20,012 nt of DNA from Ministeria vibrans ATCC 50519 (lineage: Eukaryota > Opisthokonta > Filasterea), in NCBI GenBank assembly GCA_943704425.1, contig CALSCP010002467.1:8672-28683 (forward strand). Direction: 5' to 3'. Below, piece after piece: positions 1 through 11,632 of the stretch. The position numbers and the translations under genes are program-made. Positions within the stretch are counted from its first letter, which is position 1; every line of letters begins with the position of its first letter. The notes below the pieces were generated by a model. It worked only from the letters and a program-made list of their open reading frames with translations. It was not told the origin of the DNA and did no database searches.

Positions 1-52
<52 letters not shown>
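1..52. repeat. Poly(T) run at the window edge, polypyrimidine end of a PUF60 intron
   Basis: Fifty-two consecutive T, followed by CGCGTTTCAG and then PUF60 coding sequence. The position directly before a good AG acceptor (61-62) fits an intron polypyrimidine tract. The purity and the position at the very start of the window also fit a contig end where a homopolymer stopped assembly. Its true length is unknown. Confidence 0.7.
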
Positions 53-62
53 CGCGTTTCAG

Positions 63-2814
<2,752 letters not shown>

Positions 2815-2872
2815 TGAACCGAATATTAAACTTTTTTTTTGCAATATCGGGAATTAATCTACAACAGTCACA

Positions 2873-3961
2873 TTACTTTCTCCCCTTTTTGGCGGAGCCA
2901 TTCTTCTTCTTTGAGCCACTGCCCGTTCCACGACTGAGTGACTTGCGCAGTGCGCGTTTGTCGTCACGAGCCATTTTCATGCGGGGCGGAGCAAAGCGCT
3001 GCTTCTTCTGCTTTTGCGGTTGGTGCTGTTGTTGCTGTTGCTGTTGCTGTGCCTTGGTCCTCTCTGCCTTGCGCTTGCTGGCTTCTGCTAGGCCGCTAGG
3101 AGTGCCTGTCGTGCTGCTGCTGTGGTGCTTGCCTGTGTCGTCACTGCTCTCCTCTCGTGCCCGTTTCTTGCTTCTAATTGGCGGTTCGTCGTCCGACTCG
3201 CCCAAGTCTACAGCAGTTTTTTTATATTAGGGCGATTTTCTCTCTTTCTCTCCCTCTCTTTGTTTCTCTACGTATATGTATACCTTCAAAGTCAATGGCG
3301 GAAATGGTTGTGACCGTCACGAGCTTCTCAGCCTTTTCGTACTGCTTCACTTGCTGTCGTGACCGCTTGGCATCATCGTCGCCGTCACCGCCATCGTCGT
3401 CGTCGTCGTCTCCGTCAGACTCGCTTGATCCTCCACCGTCTAGGCCTTCTTCGATTTCGCGGAGTTGCTTCTTGGCTGCGTCTCGGAATGACTTGGAGCT
3501 TTCGAGTCGCTGTAGGAAAAGGGAAAAAAGTTCAGACCAACGCACAAAACTCGATCCATCTTCACCTCTGTGCGTTGCTTTCGCTTCTCCTCTCTCAAGA
3601 GCTTCTCCTACAAACACACGCGTGTGTGAGCACCGGCAAGCCAGTCTCAAAGCAGCCAGGGAACGACAGGTACCTCTGCTTCTTTCGCCACGCGCTTTCG
3701 CTCGAGTTTTCTCTTGGAGAATCCCGTCAAGAATTCCCTACACACGCACATAATGAGTTCGCCGCACCCTCACCCACATGCATAGCGCACGCAGGCAGAC
3801 ACGCGTGTGCGGCAAAGGGGCCGTTACCTTCTGGCAGACTCGTCAAAGGTCAACGAAAGGTTCTTGCGCGGGCGATGCGACGATTTCGCAACTGGCACTT
3901 GTTCGCGCAACGACGCATACGCAGTGTGCGTCGGCTCAGCCGGGATGAGCATCTCAGCCAT
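2873..3961 (-). CDS. NOL12: NOL12/RRP17-family nucleolar RNA-binding protein
   Basis: Nucleolar protein of the Nop25/RRP17 family, which acts in pre-rRNA processing, including 5'-end trimming in yeast. Exons on the minus strand: 3961-3828, 3737-3674, 3607-3566, 3509-3284, 3207-2873; predicted 266 residues. Diagnostic stretches in order: RPRKNLSLTFDES (human RPRLVLSFDEE), then across the first junction REFLTGFSKRKLERKR (human REYLTGFHKRKVERKK), a Lys/Glu-rich helix, and LVTVTTISAIDFE (human HTVTVTTISDLDL). An Asp-rich acidic tract lies between helix and motif (3370-3440). The C-terminus is basic, with a Gln8 run near 3030 and a KKKNGSAKKGRK-like tail suited to a nucleolar protein. Start chosen at the first Met of the exon carrying the family N-terminus. 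Its stop is 58 bp from the convergent PUF60 stop, so the two 3' UTRs probably overlap. Confidence 0.87.
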
Positions 3962-4077
3962 GACCAACAAGATTGAGAACTGAGGTGTAGAGAAAAAAAG
4001 TGACTTCTGACTATTTACCGTTTCTGAGTTTCAGTTTCACACACACACACAATTATTCATTTTCGAACGTGTCACAG
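3962..4077. promoter_or_regulatory. Short divergent intergenic region, NOL12 / MDM1
   Basis: Only 116 bp separate the inferred start codons of the minus-strand NOL12-like gene (3961) and the plus-strand MDM1-like gene (4078), so it must hold both 5' UTRs and core promoters or a shared one. It contains a short (CA)5 run at about 4039-4050. No TATA box was recognised. CACAG just before the ATG at 4078 could also be an acceptor of a 5' UTR intron. Confidence 0.5.
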
Positions 4078-6351
4078 ATGCCTTTGACAACCGAGTACCG
4101 CAAGGAGTTTGGCTACGACGGTGAGAAGACGCACAACAGTCACCAGACAGACTGACCGGCGTTTTTGTGTTTTGTGTTTATTCTGTGCAGCTGTAGCCGC
4201 TCAGGCTCTCAATGGGGCCCAGTCCAGTGTGTCTCCAGCGGGCGTTCCCCCCGCGCCCTCAGACCCGCGCAGCAAGGCCTCAGCGGCGTCCAATCGGCCG
4301 TCTGAGTCCAATCCGCCGTCTGACGCCCCCTCTGAGTGCGGCTCCTCTGCAACGCGCTCACAGGTACACGCCCTTTGCCAACGTGTTGGTGTGCAAAATG
4401 GGGTTGTGGTCTTGCGTCAAGTCGTGCTAATAATTCCGCTTAAGACTTTGCGAAAAAGAAAAAAATTCAAAAAAAATTCAAAAAAAAAAAAAAAGAACCG
4501 GCAAACTAAAATGCAGTTTGTTTTACGGGTCACGACAGGAGTCAATAGTGCATTGCTGTCCGTGCGCCTGTGCCAATGCATGCGGTGCGTCCGCGCAAGC
4601 TCAGCCGACGAAGAAGGCCAAGAAGCAAAATGCGTCAAAGTTTGGCGTCACGACTGCTCCTACTCGCCCCAAACCAGCATACACGACGGAGTACCAGCGA
4701 CAGTTCTGCTGGAAAGAGGTAGGGAACGCCCCGGGGAAGTGTCTGTGCGTCTCATAGCGCTTCAATTGCAGGGCGTTGTCGCCAAACCATTCAGACCGCG
4801 CGCACACACACTCTTGCTTGCCACAGCCAGCAGCAAGGCTGCGAGGGACGCCGCCGCCGACGGGGACGCCGACAAGGAGCACCAACGGCTTCTTTGCCAG
4901 GTACGCAGCAGAGCACAGTCCTTCTGCGTCACACACCGAATACCTTTTTTGTTAGGTGAATAGGGAACCGGCGGGAATCCCATCCGACTTTCAGAGCAAA
5001 GAAGGAGCTCGCAAACTGAAGCAACACCAGCTGAAAACAAACCTGGGGCCGGGTGGAGCAATGAAGGGGGGGGTACCGCCTCGGGGCAATGGGGCGTACA
5101 AAAGCGAGTACGCGAGCCAGTATGTGCCCTGGGAGGACTGGGACCGCACTCGAACGCACCACCACCACCATCACAAGAGCGAACCGCTGTGGCTCAAGCA
5201 ACTTCATGAAGTGCGTCGCAAGGCTCATGAGTACCGCCATCGCGCAATCGTAGAGGACTTTGAAGGACAACTACGCAATGTCACAGACGCAGGACAGGCC
5301 ACACTCTTCCGTCATCCTCCTTCACATCAACAACAACACCACCAACACCAACACCACCAACACCAACACCACCAACACCACCAACACCACCAACACCATC
5401 ATTCAACACAGCATCACCCACCACCTGAAGCAACAGCACCCTCTCACTCCCGCAACAGCAACTACACGCGCATTCTTGCCCAAGCAGCGCGCAACAGCGA
5501 AGCAAGCGACTCCTGCTCGACCACCAGCAGCTACAGCAGCAGCCACACCGCTCAGCCATCCTCCGTCTCCTCACATGACATTCTCTACAGCGACGTTGAC
5601 ATTGACGAGGGCTACGACCACCTCGCCGACGACGACGACCTGCTCGACCCTTCTTCGGCGACGGCATCAGAATCCCCAGAGCAACATCTCCGTCGCGTTC
5701 AGTCCGACCTTCTCCACCACTACGACGCCCTCGAGACCCGTGGCTTTGACTCTACCGCCGCTCGTCAGCGCATGATTGACGCAATTACAACGACTGCCCC
5801 TAAGATGCCCTCTCAAGACGTAAAACACACACACAAACCTTTCACACTCGCTTATATACATTCCTTGACTTAGGCGTATGTGAAGTCTCAAATTGCTCTG
5901 CACGAGAGTGAAATTCGTCGCGTCAAACGTGTTCTTCAGAAAATTGATCGAGAGTACATGAAAATCTCGTAAGAAGGATTATTATAATACGAATTGACAC
6001 TAATTATGTTTTGTTTTTTTGTTGTTGTTTGTTTTTTGTTGTTGTTTTTCTTTTCATGGCAGACAACAACACATTGACGATGACACTCTGACACGCGCGT
6101 ACACCGCAAAGCACAGTCCGCAGTGGGCTCGGTCGCGCGCGACTGGATCCCATTCATCGTCGCGACCGCTCCACTCCTCGTCGCTCCTCTACTCCTCCGA
6201 CGACTTGTGCAGCAGTGTGAGCGGTTCGTGTGTGGATGACGATGCCTTTGACGACGATGATGGACAGAAGGTCACTGTGCCTCCGCTGAATTGGTCGTCA
6301 CACGTCGATTCCAATGCGCGCTGGGCCTTCACGGATCCGCTTGATTGCTGA
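4078..6351 (+). CDS. MDM1: MDM1-like microtubule/centriole protein
   Basis: MDM1 binds microtubules through repeated SEYxxxF-type motifs and localises to centrioles and basal bodies. Exons: 4078-4120, 4191-4363, about 4605-4718 (acceptor could instead be at 4538, also phase 0), 4772-4900, 4956-5819, 5874-5968, 6063-6351; about 568 residues. Visible repeats: TTEYRKEFGYD at the N-terminus, TTEYQRQFCWKE (human SEYQRQFVWK) at 4683-4718, and KSEYASQYVPWEDW at about 5101-5143. After the last repeat, LKQLHEVRRKAHEYRHRA (5191 on) matches human VKELREKAEFYRKR. Then follow a His/Gln-rich tract, Ser- and Asp-rich low complexity, a short helix (IRRVKRVLQKIDREYMK) and an acidic Ser-rich tail ending DPLDC. 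The middle exons (4191-4900) are compositionally poor and their borders less certain. A SAXO-type axonemal protein is the alternative, but the C-terminal helix match favours MDM1. Confidence 0.75.
5161..5430 (+). repeat. His6 run and CAC/CAA trinucleotide tract in the MDM1-like exon
   Basis: Six His codons at 5158-5175, then an impure (CACCAACAC)n tract at about 5320-5405 encoding alternating His and Gln (HQHQHH-type units). It is in frame with the surrounding coding sequence and has no stops, so it reads as an expanded codon repeat within the protein, not an intron. Confidence 0.8.
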
Positions 6352-6731
6352 TTGCAACAACATTGTTTTGGTATTACGTCTGTTTTTTTCATCTACTTTC
6401 CGACCAAGTCAGAGTGCAATGGTGGAGAAATAGTGTGCGTAGTCTGCGTACCCTTTTCGATCTTCATGTGCGAACAATCTTGAAGGTCAATCTCCAATCG
6501 TTAGTAGAGAGTTTAGAAGATGGGTCTGGCTGCCTGGGTAAACTGAAACGGATTCGAACTAAATTCAGATTTCAGTTTATTCAGTTGTAATGATTACTTT
6601 TTTCAATTGTTCATGACTCAACGATCCCCTCAAGTGATCGCTGCTGGCGTTGCCGGTACTGTAGCACAGGTGTATGAGTGTGTACTGAACGTGCCCCGCN
6701 GTTGTAGTATGATTACTTTTTTCAATTGTTC
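6352..6731. other. Intergenic region between MDM1-like and GT62 genes, with an assembly join
   Basis: 380 bp with no convincing gene. The left part (6352-6590) should hold the 3' UTR of the MDM1-like gene; no AATAAA was found there. The right part holds one copy of a duplicated block and the N at 6700. An ATG and 14 codons identical to the first GT62 exon occur at 6612-6654 within the duplicated block, but they lead nowhere. Confidence 0.7.
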
Positions 6732-6818
6732 ATGACTCAACGATCCCCTCAAGTGATCGCTGCTGGCGTTGCCGGTACTGTAGCACAGGTGTATGAGTGT
6801 GTACTGAACGTGCCCCGC
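6591..6818 (+). repeat. 109-bp direct duplication around an N, probable contig-overlap artefact
   Basis: 6591-6699 and 6710-6818 are identical by eye. The N at 6700 falls exactly at the end of the first copy. The 5' flanks are also related (GTTGTAA against GTTGTAGTA). This is what two contigs with unmerged overlapping ends look like when scaffolded with a minimal gap. The duplicated block contains the first coding exon and most of intron 1 of the GT62 gene. Confidence 0.9.
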
Positions 6819-8151
6819 TCGCGCAGTGGTTCTTGTGTGCGGTGCGCTGGTGTGGCGTCTCTCGTTGTCGTCGTCGTCATCATTGCTCTCGTCGTCCGTT
6901 GCGACCGAACGAGCCTTACGTGAGCGCTTGGCGGCCGCCGACGCCGCTGTCGTTGCTCTTGAGCGCCATCGGGACGAGTTGGCGGGCATTCTGAACGAGC
7001 ACATTGCGGCTGGGGCCGACACAGGCGCTCCGGAAGCGGCAGATCGGCGTCTGCCGCACGACGAAGCGCCCGAGGCGTCTGTCGCGTCTGCCGCCACCGC
7101 TGACGGCCGCTTTGTCCTGGTCGACCCCGCTGAGAGCACCGTGGAGGCAGGCGACAAGACTGTGTTGATTTTGTCCCCAATGAAGGACAGAGGTACGAAA
7201 GACAGAGAGAGAGAGAGAGAGAGAGAGACAAAGTGATACAGAGAGGAGTGACCTTTTGGTTGTAGGTGCGGGTGGCATCAGTTCGTACCTTCGCCAACTG
7301 GCAACGATGGACTACCCCAAGAAACTCATATCGATTGGCATTCTTGAGGGAGATTCGACCGACGACACATTTGCTTCACTCAAGTACCAACGAGAGATTG
7401 ACTTCATTGACTCACTTACACACACACGCACGCACTGTTTCCTCTCTCTGTATTTGCATTTGCAGGGAGCACCTTCCAAAGCTGCAGGAGTACCGGAGTG
7501 TGATGTTGATCAAGAAGAACTTCAACTTTAAGATCACAGGATGGGGGGACCGTCACGCGCTGGGGATCCAGAAGGACCGGCGGGCGGTGATGGCCAAGGC
7601 GCGGAACCATCTGCTGATGAGTGCACTGCGCGACGAAGAGTGGGTGCTGTGGCTGGATAGCGACCTGGCCAGCTATCCGGAGACGCTACTGCGGCAACTG
7701 ATGGCGAGTGGAAAGCAGATTGTCGTGCCCAACTGCGTCATGTCCAAGGGAGGGCGCAGCTATGATCTCAACAGCTTCCAGGAGACGGAGCAGAGCGTCA
7801 AGCTGCTGGCAGCCATGGACGCCGACCAACTCGTCTTTGAAGGGTACGCGGCGACCGACGTGCACCGCAAGCACCTCAGCGACCTGCGCGCTGAACCTGT
7901 TGTCCCGCTCGACGGCGTTGGCGGCACCGCCCTCCTTGTCCACGCCGACATCCACCGCAGCGGCCTTGTCTTTCCCACCTTTGCCTTTGACCATCAGATT
8001 GAGACGTACTGTGCCGAGTGTTTCTGTCTATTCAGTCTTTGATCGTCTCTTGTTCTCTTTTTGTGTCCGTAGTGAAGGCCTTGCCAAAATGGCTTTGCGA
8101 ATGGGCTATCAACCGTATGGAATGCCGAATCTTGAAGTGCTCCACTACTGA
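6732..8151 (+). CDS. GT62 (Anp1/Mnn9/Van1-family) glycosyltransferase, type II membrane protein
   Basis: Family members in fungi are Golgi alpha-mannosyltransferases that extend the N-glycan outer chain; the substrate here is unknown. Exons: 6732-6774, 6827-7192, 7266-7383, 7466-8005, 8073-8151; 381 residues. Splicing out 6775-6826 joins MTQRSPQVIAAGVA to VVLVCGALVW, creating a clear signal-anchor helix (about residues 8-24) after a short cytosolic tail; this decided the start. A short coiled stem (about 40-70) precedes the catalytic domain. That domain starts VLILSPMKDRG and continues YPKKLISIGILEGDSTDDT, RRAVMAKARNHLL, and VLWLDSDLASYPE with the metal-binding DxD at D240-S241-D242. It then has IVVPNC, YDLNSFQET and the C-terminal HQIETEGLAKMALRMGY, all typical of the family. 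AATAAA follows the stop by 3 nt. Confidence 0.88.
7201..7247 (-). repeat. Inverted copy of the CT-rich intronic element in GT62 intron 2
   Basis: (GA)n followed by GACAAAGTGATACAGAGAG. The reverse complement reads CTCTCTGTATCACTTTGTC then (TC)n, the same TATCACTTTGT core plus CT run found sense-oriented in PUF60 and P-protein introns. Here it lies antisense to its host gene, inside the 73-nt intron 7193-7265. Confidence 0.75.
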
Positions 8152-8154
8152 GTG

Positions 8155-8160
8155 AATAAA
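8155..8160 (+). terminator. Poly(A) signal of the GT62 gene
   Basis: Canonical AATAAA three bases after the TGA at 8149-8151; a second AATAAA follows within 25 bp. Confidence 0.6.
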
Positions 8161-8357
8161 ATATTATGTAATATCAATAAATTTATTTGTTTTTGAACTC
8201 CTACCCTGCCTGTGTGAACTTTGCGGATTCCATCGACAGAGTGAAAGATCAGTGATCAACTTTCTACAGAATAGTGCCTTCATAGTGTCTGGTTTGCTCG
8301 GCAAAAAAAAAAAAATCGTCGCCTTGACAACCGATTGACTACCATCGAAAACACGCA

Positions 8358-10432
8358 ATGGTACGCTTTGCTTTCCGTTGAAACAGACCCGTGATGGTTT
8401 ACTGCACGCCATCTCATGCCTCAACGGTTTACTGCTCTCCCCCTGTGGCCCTTTTTCATTCATCTTTCTCACATTCTCGGTGCACTCTCCGGCAGGCCCA
8501 CCACTCCCCCGCCGACCTGCTCCCGCGTATCTCTCCACGACGAACGCCGTCGACGTCGTCCGCCTCAAAGGACGGAGGCATGGTGGTGCTGTCGCAGAGT
8601 CAGCTTGACACTATTCGTCGGCGCAGTGTCAACATGTCTAACTCAACGCCAACGCTTCCTCCCGCCTCCCGCTCGCCTTCGTCTTCGCCTCACGACCGCC
8701 AGCGACACCTCCAGCAGATTGCTGATGCCGAAGCGTCCTTGGTGGCGCGATCGGCCGAGCAACAGAGACGCGACGAGGCGATCAGGGCTCGAGCACAGCG
8801 TCTATCCATTGATCAGAGCGAGGAGCTGCGTCGACTGAGCGAGCTTGTCAACCAAGCAAAGGCGTCGAGTGTTGTTGAGCAACAAAAACAGGAAAAGCGT
8901 GAAATGGAGTCACGTCAGCGTGACCGAGAGCGGTTGGAAAGTGCGGAAATTGAGCGACAGAGATTGGCACAACTTGAACAAGTACGCATTATATTATTAT
9001 GCATCATAATATCAACGCGTCTTCTTCCTGTGTCTGTTCTTTCTCTTGTTTGTCATTGCAGGAACAATATGAAATAGAACGCAAACGAAACGAACGCGCT
9101 GCCATTCGCGACGCACAGCTACAACAGAGTCAAGAAAAGAAGGACCAACGGTTGTTTCAGAGAGAACTCAATGACGAAGTACAAAAACACCAAAGAGCGG
9201 GGGAAAAGACTCTCTACGAAGTGTATATTTAATATTGATTTGTTGTTTACTTTAGCAATCACGAGCAATGCTAAGAGAATGCGGTACACTACAACAAAAA
9301 GTTTCTAAAATTATGTCGCTCAAGTTTGTTTTGTTTGTTTTTTGTTTGTTTGTTTTTACTTTTGTTGTAGAAGCGCAATTGAAAGCAAACGAACGAGCAA
9401 TTGCAGCAAAGAAGGAGGAAACCCGACGGTTTGTGGAGAGCATGCGCAAAGCAGACCAGAGCCGCAAACATTTGTATGAGTCCCGTCGGAGCCTGGTCAG
9501 AGAACGATCGTGTGTTTCTTATGATACTAATAATGACTGTGATATTATTATTATTTCTATTTCTAATGTAAATAATGATAATAATTATTATTTTATTATT
9601 TTATTCTTTGTAGGCACGTAAAGAGGAGATGGAGTGTGAGCGAGAGCAGCAGGCGAAGGAGGAACGGCAGAAGTTGATACAGAAACAGAGAGAGTTGAGT
9701 GTGCAACGGAATGCACTGCGAGCGGAACGAGCGTCAAAAGACGTAAGGAATAGATTGATTGGCGAGTCACTTTCATGCGTCTAATTACAATCGTTACGTC
9801 ATTTTATTTTTAGTTGGTTGCTGTGAGTGATGCGGTACGCTTGCGTGAACTTGTGAGTGAGCGGCGGGGGCAGGAGGCAGTAGAGCGGGGGTGGCGCGAG
9901 CGGATGGTGCGGGAAGGGGAAGAGCGGGAGCGAAAGCGGAGAGAGGTTGAGCGGGCGAGCGAAGCACAAAGGCGAGAGAAGGAGCGAGAGAAGGAGCGGC
10001 TGCGGGAGAGGGAGGAGCGGGAAGAGCGGGAGGGTTGGATGCGGGGGGAGCAGATGGAGAGGGAACGGGAGCGGAGGGAGAGGGAGACACGCGAGAGGAA
10101 GGAACGCGACCAGAGGGTGTTGGTGGAGCAGATGGAGGAGATGCGAGTGCGTAGAGCGCAGGAGGCCGAGATGGAGATGAGCCTGCGACAAGAAGCTGAG
10201 GAGCATGAAAAACACCGAATGGCTTTGATTGAGCAGCGCAAGAACGAAAAGGTAGAAAGATCTTTGTGTACCCTTTTGTTTGTTTTGATTGTTTGTCTAT
10301 TAGATTGCCGAATTGAAGCAAATGGGAGTACCTCAAGAGTACATTCAGGCAGTGGTGCGTCGTTCACAGGAACCTGGGGAGAAGCGTATGTTTTCACGGG
10401 CGATTGACAGTGGTTTGCATCGTTGGAAGTAA
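8358..10432 (+). CDS. CFAP45: CFAP45-like (CCDC19) ciliary coiled-coil protein
   Basis: CFAP45 is a microtubule inner protein of axonemal doublets. Preferred model: start codon ATG at 8358-8360 directly followed by a GTACGC donor, then 8496-8981, 9062-9220, 9256-9283, 9371-9513 (donor uncertain, 9495 possible), 9614-9742, 9814-10251, 10304-10432; about 504 residues against about 551 in human. The alternative start is the in-frame ATG at 8394 without the first intron, which adds a Cys/His/Ser-rich stretch unlike the rest. Matches to CFAP45: MVVLSQSQLDTIRRRS (human LIISPEEFERIKWAS); RAQRLSIDQSEELRRLSELV (human RANKLRMEQEEELKDMSKII); AIRDAQLQ followed by KDQRL; and the C-terminal KIAELKQMGVPQEYIQAVVR (human KKLEELRATGLPEKYCIEAER). 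Nearly all is charged alpha-helical coiled coil, with an extremely Arg/Glu-rich stretch at 9890-10150. The 28-nt exon 9256-9283 is needed to restore phase into EAQLKANERA. Confidence 0.82.
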
Positions 10433-10486
10433 AGTGTTGTTGTTACTTTTTATACTATATATACATAATTATAATTATTTATCTCC

Positions 10487-10500
10487 TCTCGAGCTCGAGA
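10487..10500. repeat. 14-bp perfect palindrome
   Basis: TCTCGAGCTCGAGA reads identically on both strands. It sits in the AT-rich region downstream of the CFAP45-like gene. It could be a protein-binding site or chance; nothing nearby settles it. Confidence 0.5.
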
Positions 10501-10614
10501 AATACTTTCACTTGATTTATTTCATTATTTCCATAGCAACTTAGCAAGTTAGAACACATTCGACATTCGTCTGTCATTCGACAAAATACAAATCAATGTA
10601 AAATTGTGACAAAT

Positions 10615-10620
10615 AATAAA
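10615..10620 (+). terminator. Possible poly(A) signal of the CFAP45-like gene
   Basis: AATAAA 183 bp after the TAA at 10430-10432, in AT-rich sequence. It is the only canonical signal noticed before the next gene. Confidence 0.4.
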
Positions 10621-10972
10621 TAATTTGTTATTTAATTGACAGACAAAACTTTTTTGTAGAAAAAAACACGCACAATCCACTGTGACAGAATTGACACGCG
10701 AAAGTGTCCAAGCGATTTAGGTCTTGGGAGGCGAATCAGGTAATGGAGAAAGGCAGAAAATGAGAGAGGGGAAAAATATTGTTTCGTTGTTGCGAAACCG
10801 ATGCTGCGTGTGTCAAGCTGGACTGCATTGTGCTGGTGGGGTGGCGGTGGATGTGACGAAGTGTGATTCTGGGCTGTGGTTTGTGACGCGCGAGAGAGAG
10901 AGAAAAACAATTGTTTTACGTTCGTTTCAGTTTTGTCTCGTCGAATTGAGAGCTTCCTTTGGCTCACAGTGC

Positions 10973-11536
10973 ATGTGTATGGCTCATGCCGCACGGTTTC
11001 TCCTTCAGGAAATGCCGAATGCGCGCTACGCTGTCGATGGGGCGCTGTTGGCCTTCAGCGACACGGACGCTCCACAAGTGACGCTGTTCCAGGCGCACCC
11101 GGACGGCTCTGAGCGGGTTGGGCGGGCTCTTGCGACGTGGCACGCCGACCCCTGGGAGATAGCACTCAGTCCCGATGCCCAGTGGCTCGTGGTTGCCTCA
11201 GAGACCCCCCAGGCCGTCGTGTTTTCGCTGGACGAGTTGACCCCTGTCAGGTCACTCACTGGGCATCTCAGGTGAGAGGGAAACCCCCCCTTTCAATCAC
11301 ATACTTTGACGATGGCCCTTGCTTCTATTGTGTCTTCGATCCTTAACTGTGCAACGCTTTTTTGTTTGTTTTTTTATTATATTTTGATATTTTATTTTGT
11401 GCTGTGACAGTTCTGTTCATTCGGTCCGAGTGTCCCCCGATGGACTCCGAGTGGTCACTGGGTCGAAAGACACGACCATCAAAGTGTGGGAATTCCACAG
11501 TGGAGTGTGCACTCTTACTCTTACTGGTCACAGTGG

Positions 11537-11632
<96 letters not shown>

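Larger units (their letters stand above)
10433..10972. other. Non-coding region between CFAP45-like and WD40-ROC-caspase genes
   Basis: About 540 bp, the longest gene-free stretch. The left half is AT-rich, with TATACTATATATACATAATTATAATTAT at 10450-10478 and AATAAA at 10615. The right half (10700-10960) is more GC-balanced and contains a possible donor (CAG/GTAATG, 10739) and acceptor (CGTTTCAG, 10930). These suggest a 5' UTR intron of the next gene, or an unrecognised first coding exon. Open frames here on both strands show no family resemblance. Confidence 0.5.

Noticed and set aside
1-52. Poly(T) as the tail of an antisense retroposon
   Set aside because: Directly followed by a splice acceptor and PUF60 coding sequence; no retroposon sequence visible.
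3178-3976. Plus-strand open frames of 191 and 205 codons
   Set aside because: They overlap the minus-strand NOL12-like exons, which have clear family motifs and consistent splicing.
6500-6590. tRNA-like GATTCGAAC box on the minus strand
   Set aside because: The flanks cannot form a T-stem and no acceptor or D-arm pairing was found.
6612-6699. A second gene start identical to the GT62 first exon
   Set aside because: Lies in the duplicated block ending at the N; explained by an assembly overlap, not a gene copy.
9794-10397. Three long Pro/Leu/Ser/Arg-rich minus-strand frames
   Set aside because: Shadow of the Arg/Glu-rich CFAP45-like exon 9814-10251; absence of stops follows from its base composition.
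10632-10994. 120-codon minus-strand frame and plus-strand upstream extension of the WD40 gene from 10724
   Set aside because: No domain resemblance, Cys- or Ser-rich odd composition, and a plausible donor/acceptor pair suggests 5' UTR intron; left unannotated.
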